Shown here: piece by piece, positions 21,843 to 33,489 of the stretch
Numbering within the stretch: the stretch's first letter is position 1
How the letters are laid out: the number at the start of each line of letters is the position of its first letter
DNA from: Ahaetulla prasina
Lineage: Eukaryota; Chordata; Lepidosauria; Squamata; Colubridae
Reading direction: 5' to 3'
Assembly: GCF_028640845.1 (NCBI RefSeq)
Contig: NC_080539.1
Location: forward strand, 369,873,233-369,937,232
Length of the DNA stretch: 64,000 nucleotides
Notes under the pieces: model-generated
Database searches by the model: none
What the model was told of the DNA's origin: nothing
Seen by the model: only the letters and a program-made list of their open reading frames with translations
Position numbers and translations under genes: made by a program

Positions 21843-22372
21843 GCTTCAAGGTATTGGTGACCACCTTCAAAGCGCTCCATGGCTTAGGACCGGGATATTT
21901 ACGGGACCGTCTACTGCCATCTTCTATCTCCCAGCGACCGGTGCGTTCTCACAGAGAGGGACTCCTTAGGGTGCTGTCAGCCAAGCAATGTCGACTGGCG
22001 GCCCCCAGGGGAAGGGCCTTCTCTGTGGGGGCTCCTACCCTGTGGAACGAACTTCCCCCTGGACTTCGACAACTACCAGACCTTCGGACCTTTCGCCGTG
22101 AACTTAAAACTTATTTATTTCGTCTTGCTGGACCGGCTTGAATTTTTTAAAATTTTTAATGGATTTTTATGGGTTTAAATTTTTATTAATTTTACTGATA
22201 TTGTATTTTAAATGGGGCCAATTGAATAAGTTTTTTAATGTTTGTTTTTAGCATTGTATGTGTTGTTTTTTGTATTTTATTGTGGCTGTAAACCGCCCTG
22301 AGTCCTTCGGGAGAAGGGCGGTATACAAATTAAAATGTTATTATTATTATTATTTTTATTATTATTATTATT
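21843..22372 (+). mobile_element. L2-like LINE 3' end
   Basis: Encodes FKVLVTTFKALHGLGPGYLR and GRAFSVGAPTLWNELPPGLR, followed by the aaccgccctgagtccttcgg and gggcggtatacaaa tail and (TTA)n. It is 5' truncated. Confidence 0.82.
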
Positions 22373-22739
22373 CCTTGCAGTCACCTGGCCGTTAGCACGC
22401 TATCTGTGGGTCGTTGAGGCCACATGGAGGTTTACCTCAAAATCACCTCAATAATGAAAATGGGGTGTGTGGAGCCTTCTTGGAACTGCTGAAAAAGGAC
22501 TGTGTTGTAAACAGGAGATGGGTGATGTAGTATCACTCCCATTATGTTGAGAAAGGGCTGTTGACCTCTTTCAAACCAGTGGTCATCTCTATCCACAATA
22601 TGGACTTTGCCCGGTTTGAAAGAGGAGTCAAAAGATGTCAAAATTGAACAGCTCCAAGTAACACCCCCAAACCAAGTAAGACTCCGAGGCAAACAATCCC
22701 TCAAAGATCCATTTGATTATTTCCTGTTTACAACAGCAT

Positions 22740-22962
22740 TCCCCATCGACTTGGCTTGTCAGGTGGCGGCAAAAAGGAGATCACATGACATGGCAACCGT
22801 CATAAATACGAGTCCGTTGTCAAGCATCCAAATATAGATCACGGGAGGATGGGGATGCTGTTAACAGTTGCGGGGAAAATGGTCACCTAAGTCACTTTTT
22901 TCCAGTGCTGCTGTAACTTCGGTCGCTAAGTGAACTGCTGTTAAGTCGAGGACTACCCGTAC
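22740..22962. repeat. gtcctcgacttacgac repeat, partial
   Basis: Right-hand part of the family, ending ctgttaagtcgaggactacc. Confidence 0.65.
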
Positions 22963-22966
22963 ATAA

Positions 22967-23097
22967 GGGATCTCCAAAGTTGGCTACTTTAAGACCTGTG
23001 GACTTCAACTCCCAGAATTCCCCAGCCAGCCATGCTGGCTGGGGAATTCTGGGAGTTGAAGTCCACAGGTCTTAAAGTTGCCAAGTTTGGTTGCCCT
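22967..23097. repeat. Palindromic foldback element
   Basis: Arms ggatctccaaagttggc...cccagaattccccagccagc and the inverse; almost perfect pairing around gccatgctggc. Confidence 0.85.
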
Positions 23098-23397
23098 CCT
23101 TCTCTAAATTAACAAAGCCGTGTGCCCATCAAACATTAAGATGTATGAAAACAGGGAGAGCTCCTAATGGTTATATCGAGGGGTTCGCTGCTGGGGGTTC
23201 GGGCGAACCTCTAGCTAAGATTCTGTGCAGTGCGGAGAACCCCCAGATCCCATTCCTGGCTGGCCCCACCCACCCCGCCCCACCCTTCCCAGGAGTCCCT
23301 ATGCGGCCCATTTTGAATGCAGGTAAGTACAGGGCACGCGTGCAGAGGCTCAGGTAGGGCAAAAAACGGGCCTACCGGAAGTTCGGGAAAGGCCCGT

Positions 23398-23476
23398 TTC
23401 TGGCCTCCAGAGCCTGGGAAAGCCTCCAGAGCCTGGGAAAGCCTCCAGAGCCTGGGAAAGCCTCCAGAGCCCGGGG
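23398..23476. repeat. 20-bp minisatellite
   Basis: About four units of cctccagagcctgggaaag. Confidence 0.9.
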
Positions 23477-23636
23477 AAGGGCAAAAATGCGCCCCCCCCC
23501 GTGCTGTGGTGCAGGAGGCCAATATGGCCACGCTCACCCAGAGAACCCCTTGCTAAAATTTTTGAAGCCCAACCCATGGGACATGCCCAAGACCCCACCC
23601 CTCTCATCACTTCTAACAAAAAAGAGCATTACAGAC

Positions 23637-23711
23637 CCGGATGATGGAATTCAGTTCAGGGGCTGTCACTTGTTTGGCACGCTCAATGGCTCCCAGGACC
23701 TGCTGTTGGTG
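23637..23711 (-). CDS. TLE5: TLE5 coding exon 6 (residues 100-124)
   Basis: The acceptor CACCCAAG is followed by codons for HQQQVLGAIERAKQVTAPEL and NSIIR, then the donor CGG/GTCTGT. The exon is 75 nt and phase 0 at both ends. It encodes the second Q-domain helix; VLGAIERAKQVTAPEL is the TLE5 form of the motif. The donor GTCTGT is weaker than consensus because it has C at +3 and T at +4, but no better GT is nearby and the reading frame requires this junction. Confidence 0.93.
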
Positions 23712-24359
23712 CTTGGGTGGGTGGGAACATGGGAGGGGGGGAAGGAGGAGAAAGAGAAGACAATTAGAAGATGACACAAACCAATCAGCAGGAGGATCAA
23801 CGACAGAGTGGGGTGGGGGGAAAAGGCAGTGTGGTTTTATATAGCCAATTTCTGCCAGAAAATGGCATTTCCCTTATTAATTAAGATGTTATCCCAAAAT
23901 TTGGCATTTTTGGTCTTGCTCAAGGACCTGGGATAGGCAGATGGGAATGCTTGATGGTGCTGAAGGTACCGTCGTAGGATGTCAGCCGCTCTAAGCAAAG
24001 CTGCCTTTTTGCAATTGACTGGTGGGGATTTTGTCAATGCCGGTGATGGTGCTCGTTTCGGGAATTGCACCCAAGGTACCGACGACCGTTGTTCCTATCT
24101 TGGCTTTGTATCGTTATTATTCTGCCAATTCTCTCTTGTTCAACTCCACCAGAAGGTCCCAGGAAAAGCCATAACTCTGTCCTCAAGAGGGACTCCGGGC
24201 TGTTTGGAACCCCCCACCTCCTCAAATATCGGCCGTTATAAGCTGAGAACTTTCCAAGGCAACCTACGCTCCTTCACTGAAGCAGGGCAGGGGGAGATTT
24301 GAAAAGGTGAAGATTCAGATAATGGGGCAAACAAGTCCCTTAATTAAGGCAAGCAGAGA

Positions 24360-25205
24360 CAGCCAAATTAGGGTGAGTTCTGCCTTAAGCATGAAAGCTG
24401 GCTGGGTGATGCTAAGCCAATCATCAGGAGACCGTGAATTCTAGTTTCTCCTTAGACATGAAAGACAGGTGGGTGATTTTGGACTGTCCACCCTGAGACA
24501 GCAAGTTCTAGTTCCGCTTTAAGCCTGAAAACTGGCTGGATTATTTTGTACTGTCCACCAGGTGATAGTTGAGTTCTAGTTTTGCCTTAAGCATGAAAGC
24601 CAGCTGGGTGATTTTGGACTGTCCAACAGTAAATTGTGAGTTCTAGTCCCACTTTAGGCGTAAAAGCCAGCTGAGTTATTTTGGACCTTAGGCATGAAAG
24701 CTGGGTGGGTGGCTTCGAGTCAATCATTAGGAGATTGTGAGTTCTAGTCCCGCCTTAGGCATGAAAGCTGCTTGGCGACTTTAGGCCAGTCATTGGGAGA
24801 CTGTGAGTTCTACTTCTGCCTTAGCATTAAAACTGGCTGAGTGACTTTTGGGCCATTCAGTAGGAGGAGTCAGTGAATTCTAGTTCTGCCTTAGGCATGA
24901 AAGTCAACTGGGTGACTCTGGGCCAATCACCAGGAGACTGGGAGTTCTAGGCATGAAATCCCGTGGGTGACTTTGAGCCAATCATTAGGAGACTGAGTTC
25001 TAGTCTCACCTTAGGCATGAAAGCCAGAGTGACCTTGGGCCAGTCATAGGTCTTGTTGTGGGGAAAACCAGAAGAGAAAGGGATTTGGATATTTTTGCTG
25101 GATTTGGATATTTTTGCTGGATTTGGATATTTTGCTGGATTTGGATATTTTTGCTCCTTGCGTTATTTGTAAAAACAATAAAGGCGGGATATAAATAAAT
25201 AAAAA
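24360..25205 (+). repeat. SINE-derived minisatellite ending in a SINE tail
   Basis: About eleven degenerate 60-70 bp units (gagttctagtcccgcctta, ggcatgaaagctggctgg, gtgactttgggccaatca), then a 3' end with ttgttgtggggaaaa, four gatttggatatttttgctg units, and aataaaggcgggatataaat. The parent SINE tail is still attached, so this is an expansion inside one SINE. Confidence 0.75.
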
Positions 25206-25216
25206 TCAAACAAATA

Positions 25217-26371
25217 AAAAATAAAAATTCCAGAACAAAGAAAGAGGGAATTTTACCTCTTGCGACAGATATGGCAAAACCTGGGCGCAAATGCCATTCA
25301 GCCGCTTGACAATTTCAGCCTGAAACGAAAGATGACACACAAGGTTAACCCGGAGGAGGGTACTTCAATCAATTGCTTGGCACAAGGCGACAAAAAAAAC
25401 AACACGATGTGCTAGTGGCGTTTATGTGGCAGCAACCACCCAAACTCCAAACCCAATGACATCACTGCAGCATTTTGCAAGGGACGTCGTTAACAGTTTG
25501 TCGGACAGGCTGCAAGTGACAAAATGCGCATGGGTTGCGTCTTTTGCCTGGTGCGAAGGTGACACACTTTTTAGTGGACCTTCCCGAACGATGGGCAACA
25601 TTTCCGCCTCAGTACAAACACGTTCAAAGACGCATCCCAGGGAGGTTCATCGGGTTTCTGGTTTCACACACACACTTTGAACCCTCAACCGATTTGTGGA
25701 GGCTGGATTGTGTGAATGCACGCAAGTCCGTGCGCGGACCATGCCAATTTTTGCAGCATGGGAAACAATTTGAGGTAAAAATGAACAAAAACAATGGCCA
25801 AAGTGAAGATGGGAATTTTCTCAAATTGGTGATTTTAAGCGTGCGTAAGAGCACAAAAGTGCCTACCGTTCCTGTCCTATTGTTCCCTTCATTATATCAA
25901 ATTAACATAGTTGTTGCATACTTTTGCTTATATATATATATATTTCTTTTATGATGTGTTGTTGTTTTATGTCGATGTTTGTGTATACTGTTGTGACACA
26001 CACAAAAAAAAAGATGGATGGATGGACTTACTTCCAGAGAATTACACAGTCAGCCATTTTGGCCAGGGAATTCTGGGAGTTAAAAGTCCACCATCTTAAA
26101 GCTTGCTGGCTTGGGAATTCTGGGAGTTGAACTCCATCCATCTTAAAGCACACTGGTTGGGGAATTCTGGGAGTTGAAGTCCACCCATCTTAAAGCCACA
26201 ATTTTGAAAAACACTGATGCAGTTAGTGGCTAAGTGAAATTTCCCAAAGTCCCCATTGAAAAGGGGAAACGAGTTTTTTTTTGGGGGGGGGGGATTCTGG
26301 TTCTCCTAAAAAAGGGATATGGGAATTGTAATTGTAATTTCACACTGTCCAACCCCACGATAATTTCTCAT
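25217..26371. repeat. Tandem duplication, copy A (contains TLE5 exon 5)
   Basis: Starts at aaaataaaaattccagaac and runs to the same phrase at 26372. It holds exon 5, about 530 bp of intron that looks unique, a LINE 3' tail (25850-26005) and three foldback half-arms (26060-26200). Confidence 0.88.
25257..25319 (-). CDS. TLE5: TLE5 coding exon 5, distal copy (residues 79-99)
   Basis: The acceptor TTTCAG precedes codons for AEIVKRLNGICAQVLPYLSQ and a final E, followed by donor GAG/GTAAAA. The exon is 63 nt and phase 0 at both ends. It encodes the part of the Q domain that includes the LPYLSQE turn between helices. An identical second copy with its own splice sites lies at 26412-26474. In transcription order this copy is the second, next to exon 6. 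Confidence 0.93.
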
Positions 26372-27550
26372 AAAAATAAAAATTCCAGAACAAAGAAAGA
26401 GGGAATTTTACCTCTTGCGACAGATATGGCAAAACCTGGGCGCAAATGCCATTCAGCCGCTTGACAATTTCAGCCTGAAACGGAAGATGACACACAAGGT
26501 TAACCCGGAGGAGGGTACTTCAATCAACTGCTTGGCACAAGGCGACAAAAAAACAAACACGATGTGCTAGTGGCGTTTATGTGGCAGCAACCACCCAAAC
26601 TCCAAACCCAATGACATCACTGCAGCATTTTGCAAGGGACGTCGTTAACGGTGTTTGTCGGACAGGCTGCAAGTGACAAAATGCGCATGGGTTGCGTCTT
26701 TTGCCTGGTGCGAAGGTGACACACTTTTTAGTGGACCTTCCCGAACGATGGGCAACGTTTCCGCCTCAGTACAAACACGTTCAAAGACGCATCCCAGGGA
26801 GGTTCATCGGGTTTCTGGTTTCACACACACACTTTGAACCCTCAACCGATTTGTGGAGGCTGGATTGTGTGAATGCACGCAAGTCCGTGCGCGGACCATG
26901 CCAATTTTTGCAGCATGGGAAACAATTTGAGGTAAAAATGAACAAAAACAATGGCCAAAGTGAAGATGGGAATTTTCTCAAATTGGTGATTTTAAGCGTG
27001 CATAAGAGCACAAAAGTGCCTACCGTTCCTATCCTATTGTTCCCTTCATTATATCAAATTAACATAGTTGTTGCATACTTTTGCTTATATATATATATAC
27101 TTCTTTTATGATGTGTTGTTGTTTTATGTCGATGTTTGTGTATACTGTTGTGACAAAAAAAAAAAAAAAAAAAAAAAAAGATGGATGGATGGACTTACTT
27201 CCAGAGAATTACACAGTCAGCCATTTTGGCCAGGGAATTCTGGGAGTTAAAAGTCCACCATCTTAAAGCTTGCTGGCTTGGGAATTCTGGGAGTTGAACT
27301 CCATCCATCTTAAAGCACACTGGTTGGGGAATTCTGGGAGTTGAAGTCCACCCATCTTAAAAGCCACCATTTTGAAAAACACTGATGCAGTTAGTGGCTA
27401 AGTGAAATTTCCCAAAGTCCCCATTGAAAAGGGGAAACGAGTTTTTTTTTTGGGGGGGGGGGGGGATTCTGGTTCTCCTAAGAAAGGGATATGGGAATTG
27501 TAATTGTAATTTCACACGGTCCAACCCCACGATAATTTCTCATAAAAAAT
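26372..27550. repeat. Tandem duplication, copy B (contains exon 5')
   Basis: Aligns to 25217-26371 throughout with few differences: scattered substitutions, a poly-A run of 25-26 at about 27154 against 9 in copy A, and one or two small indels. It ends where cataaaaaataaaaaaatgc diverges. Confidence 0.88.
26412..26474 (-). CDS. TLE5: Duplicated copy of TLE5 exon 5 (exon 5')
   Basis: The 63-nt exon sequence, the acceptor TTTCAG and the donor GTAAAA are all present a second time, 1155 bp from the first copy, and the exon bases are identical. The first intronic difference is a single base just upstream of the acceptor (cgaaag against cggaag on the plus strand). Both splice boundaries are phase 0. 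Splicing both copies would therefore add 21 residues, equal to three heptads, to the Q domain without a frameshift. Use of only one copy would give the normal protein. Whether it is spliced cannot be told from DNA, and an assembly duplication is an alternative. Confidence 0.8.
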
Positions 27551-27617
27551 AAAAAAATGCAGTCAGCTTCGTGGTTTAACAACAGGTGTTAGAAGAGCTG
27601 GCAGAAGTTTACTGGGC

Positions 27618-27785
27618 TACACCAGTTGTGGGTAACTATGGCCCTTTTACAACTGATGAACATTAACTCCCAGAATTCCTGAGCCAGTATTATGTGGACT
27701 TCGACTCCCAGAATTCCTAAACCAGCGTGGCTGACTCGGGAATTCTGGGAGTTGAAGTCCAGAGGCCGTAAAGGAGCCATGGTTA
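27618..27785. repeat. Foldback element, degenerate, with an extra left arm
   Basis: Two left arms (actcccagaattcctgagcc and ctcccagaattcctaaacc) and one right arm (ggaattctgggagttgaag). Confidence 0.65.
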
Positions 27786-28217
27786 TTCATTCCTGAGCTG
27801 CACGGTAGCCTAAAATTGCATTTCAATTAAAAAAATCGTAATATTAAGACACGGATACAGAAACGAGCTGGGCGGAGCTAATAAACCCAGCTTTTAATTA
27901 AATTTGTTTGCCTTAGCACGGCATCTTGAAAAGACCAGGTGCGGCCTGCAGATCCTTGCAAAAGGAAGTCAGAACAGGTAGATGAGGAACAAATCGGATT
28001 AGCTGCAATTTAATTTAAATGTCATTTAAATGAAATTTCAATTATGTTTAGCTAGTGTCTGGCGGACACGCCTGGTTGTTTGTAAGGGCTCTGCTTGTTA
28101 GAAGGGGTGGGGCAGTGGCTCCGAATATAACCTAAAACAGCACGTAGCCGATGACCTAAAATGCTCTTCAAGGGAGGAGATAAGGCAAGAAAAACCCATT
28201 CCTGCTTCAACTGCACG

Positions 28218-28782
28218 TACAGGTAGTCCTTGACTTAAAAACAGTTTGCTTAGTGACCGTTCAGAGTTACAACGGCACTGAAAACAAAGCGACTTATTTT
28301 TCATGCCTAATGGCCACTTCTCCATGGTCACACGATCAGAACTCGAGACATCTGGCAATGGACTCATATTTTATGACAGCAGCAGTCCCGGGGTCACGTG
28401 ATCCCCTTTTGTGACCTTTGGACCGGCAAAGTCAATGGGGGAGTTAGATTCATTTAACAACCATGTTACTAATTTAACAACTGCAAGTGATTCACTTAAC
28501 AACTGTGGCCAGAAAGATCATAAAATGGGGCAAAACTCACTTAACAACTGTCTTTGTTTAGCAATGGAAATTTTGGTCTCAAATGTGATTGTAAATAGAG
28601 GACCAACTATACCTTCTGTTTTTCCCCTAAATGCTTACTTAGCCACAGTTTGACTAGTTTAACGCGATTCACTTAACAACGGTGGCAAGGAAGGTCATAA
28701 AATGGGACAAACTCGCTTAACGAATGTTTCATTTGGCCATAGAGTTCTTGGGCTCGATTGTTAAGTCGAGGGCTACCTGTAT
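28218..28782. repeat. gtcctcgacttacgac repeat, with internal duplication
   Basis: Starts caggtagtccttgacttaaa and ends ttaagtcgagggctacctgt. The inner cattcacttaacaac region occurs twice. Confidence 0.7.
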
Positions 28783-28830
28783 AAGGCGGCCTTAAAAGTC
28801 CCTTAACCAATAACCATCTTAAAATCTCAC

Positions 28831-28875
28831 CTGCTTATGCATTTCGATGTTGAGGCCATAGGACATCTCGTAATA
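28831..28875 (-). CDS. TLE5: TLE5 coding exon 4 (residues 64-78)
   Basis: This is a 45-nt micro-exon with acceptor TTTCCAG and donor CAG/GTGAGA. It encodes YYEMSYGLNIEMHKQ, an almost invariant Groucho/TLE Q-domain segment. It is in phase 0 at both ends, so skipping it would remove 15 residues without a frameshift. Confidence 0.95.
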
Positions 28876-29064
28876 CTGGAAAGGGGGGGGGAAAAAAGAG
28901 AAAAAAGAATAAATAAAATATATGCTTGTTAAGATGAAATCTAGGCCTGTTTCCCATCTCCTAATTTCTGGAGTTTGTCCATACAGATTTGAACTCATCT
29001 CCCGATTTTACAAAGAGGGAGGTACTCCATATTATGATCATGGCTGGACACAGCTCCTCTAAGG

Positions 29065-29185
29065 CAGGGGTCTCCCACCTCGGCAACTTTAAGACTCGTG
29101 GACTTCAACTCCCAGCTTTGCTGGCTGAGGAACTCTGGGAGTTGAAGTCCACGAGTCTTAAAGTTGCCAAGTTTGGAGACCCCTG
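29065..29185. repeat. Palindromic foldback element
   Basis: caggggtctcccacctcgg...aactcccag, loop ctttgctgg, then the inverse to tggagacccctg. Confidence 0.88.
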
Positions 29186-29278
29186 CTCTAAGGCTAGCAA
29201 TGGCCCACGTGCGACAAGATTAGAAACAAACACAGTTGTGGATTCTCTTGTCTCTGGAGGATTTTAAGATTCTAGGAT

Positions 29279-29745
29279 TGCAAAGGGCTGGACTAGATGA
29301 CCCTCGGAAGCCCCTTCACAATTCTTGACGCTTTCTGATTTTCCTGCCCATTGGCAAAGGGGCGGAATAGACAACCTTTAGGGGTCCCTTCCCACTCCAC
29401 AATTCTATCACACCAACTGGTTTCCCTACCCACTGCAAAGGGCTGGACTAAATGACCTTTGGAGGTCTGTTTCCCAGTCCACAATTCTATCACACTAACT
29501 GGTTTCCCTACCCACTGCAAAGGGCTGGACTAAATGACCTTTGGAGGTCTGTTTCCCAGTCCACAATTCTATCACACTAACTGGTTTCCCTACCCACTGC
29601 AAAGGGCTGGACTAAATGACCTTTGGAGGTCTGTTTCCCAGTCCACAATTCTATCACACTAACTGGTTTTCCTGCCCACTGCAAAGGGCTGGACTAGATG
29701 ACTCTTGGAAGTCCCTTCCTATTCAACGATTCTATGATTCTCAGC
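29279..29745 (+). repeat. 82-bp minisatellite derived from a CR1 3' end
   Basis: About five units of aaagggctggactaaatgac, ctttggaggtctgtttccca, gtccacaattctatcacact, aactggtttccctacccact. Three are almost identical with an exact 82-bp spacing. The last ends in the normal CR1 terminus cgattctatgattct. Confidence 0.85.
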
Positions 29746-30039
29746 AACAGGAAACTTAACAACAACAAAAAAAAAAGCCGTCTGAATTTTAGAAGAGTTA
29801 AAAGCACACAAAACATTTCTCTGCCCTTTCCACGCGCCTGCAATTTTGCCACACCCACAATTAAAATTCCTTCCTGGCACGGGATTTAAATCAAAGCTCC
29901 CTTTTGTGGCCAGCAAATTATTATTATTAAAATAGTTTTACTGTAAAGAGTGTTGGGGTAAGAGAAGATACGAATGTGGGAAAAGGAGAAAACAAGATTT
30001 AAGAGGAAAGGAAATGGGTGAACCAAAAAAAAGTTTGCA

Positions 30040-30640
30040 TAGTTAGCCCTCGACTTACAACAGTTCGTTTACTGACTATTCAAAGTTACAACGGCAACTT
30101 TGGGGGGGGGGAAAGGACTTATGACCGTTTCTCACACTTACGACCAGCACCCCTGTTTTCATATGATAAAAATTGAACCTGCAATATTGCAGGTTCAAGT
30201 CCCACCAGGCCCAAGGTTGACTCAGCCTTCCATCCTTTATAAGGTAGGTAAAATGAGGACCCAGATTGTTGGGGGCAATAAGTTGACTTTGTATATAGTA
30301 TACAAATGGATGAAGACTATTGCCTGACATAGTGTAAGCCGCCCTGAGTCTTCGGAGAAGGGCGGGATATAAATGCAAATTAAAAAAAAAAAATTGATAC
30401 ACTTAGCAACTGGAATGTATTTATGACGGTTGACCAGTGATCATTTTTTGTGACCTTCTGGACATGCAAAGTCAGATTCACTTAAAAGCCACGTTACTAA
30501 CTTAACAACTGCAGCGGTTCACTTAACAACTGTGGCAAGAATGGTCATAAAACAGGGCAAAATTCACTTAACAAGGGTCTTGTTTACCGACAGAAATTTT
30601 GGGCTCGATTGTGCTTGTAAGTCAAAGATTTAACTGTATA
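30040..30640. repeat. gtcctcgacttacgac repeat with a nested SINE
   Basis: Left end gttagccctcgacttacaac. A plus-strand tRNA/L2 SINE lacking its head lies at about 30165-30395 (gcaggttcaagtcccaccag to gcgggatataaatgc). The repeat then resumes with cacttagcaactgg. Confidence 0.65.
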
Positions 30641-30730
30641 TAATATGCGCATATTAATTTTGGTTGCACCTGGCCCTGGCCCCTCCCACTTTGACCTTGG
30701 CCCCGCCCACAAGCCAGCTTTGGCTTAAAC

Positions 30731-31131
30731 CAGGGGTCTCCAACCTTGGCAACTTTAAGACATGTGGACTTCAACTCTCTGTGGGGGCTCCCACCCTCTG
30801 GAACGAACTCCCTCCAGGACTTTGTCAACTTCCGGACCTCCGAACCTTCCGTCGCGAGCTTAAAACACACTTATTCATCTGCGCAGGACTGGATTAGATT
30901 TTAAATTTACTGGTTTTAAATGGGTTTTATTATTTATATAGTTTTTAATAATTCGGCTATGTAGAATAAGTTTTTTAATTGTTATTTTAGTCTGTATTTA
31001 TATGTACTTTTTACTTGCCTGTGAACCGCCCTGAGTCCCTAGGGAGATAGGGCGGTATATAAATGTGAAAAATAAATAAATAAGAGTTGAAGTCCACAAG
31101 TCTTAAAGTTGCCAAGGTTGGAGACCCCTGG
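30731..31131 (+). mobile_element. Foldback element interrupted by an L2-like LINE
   Basis: The left arm (30731-30777, caggggtctccaaccttgg...acttcaactc) and right arm (31083-31131, gagttgaagtccacaagtc...gagacccctg) are intact. Between them is a 5'-truncated L2-like LINE encoding SVGAPTLWNELPPGLCQLPD and LRTFRRELKTHLFI, with tail gaaccgccctgagtccctag and (AAAT)n. Confidence 0.85.
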
Positions 31132-31469
31132 CTTAAGAGAAGGCTATTCCTTTCTCCCAAATTGAATTTGGGAAACAGAATTAAGATGTAACTCTACAGA
31201 TCATCCTGGAAGCCTTCCAACCAAGTTAAGATTTTAGACACAACCGGGATCAATTCAGGTTTGATCATAAGCCATCTCTGCCTTCCAAAACAAACCAAAA
31301 AAGAAGTCAAGGCATTAAAAAACTTTTCTCAACCCAAAACCTGTGTTGCGTTCATTTATTTACTGGGAATAATATTTTCCCTGCTTTTCATTAAATCATT
31401 CCTTGCACAACCTACACATTTAAGCAGGGGGGGGGGGAAATCACCAGCAACAGATGATCAAAATATATA

Positions 31470-32215
31470 CCAGTAGTCCTTGACTTGTGTCCACTCACTT
31501 AGTGACCATTCAGGCGCCCGGCAACCAGACTGAATTTACGGCTGAATTTGCAGAATGAATCGCTAAGCTCATTTCATGACTGTGACATTCATTTAATGAC
31601 TGCAGTGCTTCGCTTAATGACATCATAGAAAAGGTTGTGAAATCGTAAAAACAACTTGTTTTACTGCCACAAGTTAGAACTGCGATGGGCAGGCTCCATT
31701 ACAGTCATAACTTAAGGACTTCATGGTCGTAGATCATATGGAGAAATATTGTTAATTCCAAAATCTGATGCCAAGAAAATTCTGGTTTTGTAGTCAGAAA
31801 GCCTGAATGCATCCTTTCTACAGGTAGTCCTTAACTTACAACTATTTGCTTAGTGACCATTCACAATTATGACATCACTGAAAAAAGCAGTTTATGAGAT
31901 TTTTCACACTGAAAGCTAGCCTCCGAGGGTCACGTGATCAAAAATTCAGATGCTTGGCAACTGACTCATATTTATGACGGTTGCAGTGCCCTGGGGTCAT
32001 ATGATCCCCTTTTTGCGACATTCTAACAAGCAAAGTCAATGGGGAAACCTGATTCATTTAACCACCATGTTACTAATTTAACAACCGCAAGGGAGTCACT
32101 TAACAACTGTGGCCAGAAAGGTCATAAAATGGGGGCAAAGCTCACTTAACAACTGTTTTTGCGTAGCAATGGAAATTTTGGTCTCAATTGTGATTGTAAA
32201 TAGAGGACCAACTAT
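31470..32215. repeat. Two consecutive gtcctcgacttacgac repeat copies
   Basis: 31470-31735 (starting agtagtccttgacttgtgtc) and 31822-32215 (starting caggtagtccttaacttaca), both with the gtcatatgatcccctt and attcacttaacaac phrases. Confidence 0.65.
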
Positions 32216-33480
32216 ACATTCTGTTTTTCCCCTAAATGCCATTCATGGACTCAGTAGAATGGTGTTTCTTATATTGTTCGAGGACCCTTGAACATCTCCC
32301 AAAACTCTCTTGGGCCCCCCCAAAAAATCAAAATGATTTGCTGGATATTGAAAATATTGCAAAAATATAAAATGTCATCAGCCATCTCACTGGTTTTTTA
32401 AAAAAAAAAATAGGGTTTTTTCCACAAGAACTATTTTATTGATGCGAACACCAAATGAGTTTCGTATTGTCGTTTTTAGCAGATTCAATAAATAAATTTG
32501 CTACGAATGGGTCCATTTTAATTTTTAATACAACCTATGCCAACGAAAGCTCCGTTTGGGGTCCTCCGTGACTTTTAAAATTGGGAAGGGGGCCCAAGAG
32601 CAGAAAGGCTGACCTAGATTAAAATTAAAACAGCAATCCTGCACATTTTTAATCCTCTTAACATCAGAGAGAGAGCCAAAATCTCCACCATCAACCCTTG
32701 CAACCACACATTTATTTAAGTTGCCACCCGGTCGATTTGGGGGCCTCTGGAATTACCTTGAGGATGGGATGAAGCAAAAATACACAACACCCCACCTACC
32801 CACCCACCCCCGAATTCACAATCCTTCTGGCCCACCTTAACTGCTCTTGCAGGCCTTGGGAGAATTCAAACACTCCTTATTAAAGACTAGAAACTTGGCA
32901 AGGCAGAGAATTTGGCTCACGGGGGTTCTGCTTTCTAAATGGGAGAAGTGGGTGCAGGAGGTAGTTTGTGGCTTTTCTTGACTGCCACGAAAGGTTAGTA
33001 TGTGCTTACAAGAACTGTGGGTTGTTGTTGGTTTTTTTTGCCCTTTTCTTTTTAATTGAATTTCCTCGGAAATACAAAGCATTTTTATGCCTTATCTCTG
33101 TGCTCCACAGAAGGTGCGGCAGCCTTTTTCTGGAGGGCCTGGGAACTGGTTTCACTCAAGGCTAACAACATCCATCACCTTGAATCTTGGCAGCAGCAAC
33201 AGGCACAGCTGGCCACCTCCAACCAGCAGTCAAGGAGAGCCAGCTAACTGTGTCCTGATAAAAGCTAAGTAAATAAAAAATAAGCCAGGGTCTAATGCAG
33301 CTGCCTGGGTGACTTATGCAAAACAGCCCAAGCTTCCTTTTTTATTTTATTTTTTGCAAAAAACCAAACAAACCAAAACAACACATGATAAGAGGCTGAA
33401 CAGAGGACACAAAATTCCTTCCAGAAGGCAGCAGAATTCTTATTCTCGCTTTCGGGATCTCGCTGGGGCGTCCTTAAGTT
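32216..33480. other. Intron 3 sequence, no gene or clear repeat recognised
   Basis: AT-rich to neutral sequence. Short overlapping frames near 32837-33247 show no recognisable protein and are interrupted. Confidence 0.5.
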
Positions 33481-33489
33481 TCTAGACCT

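Noticed and set aside
25535..27111. Two near-identical 139-codon frames at 25535 and 26692
   Set aside because: They are identical only because the block is duplicated. The frame runs through intron sequence into a LINE tail on the strand opposite to TLE5 and matches no protein I know.
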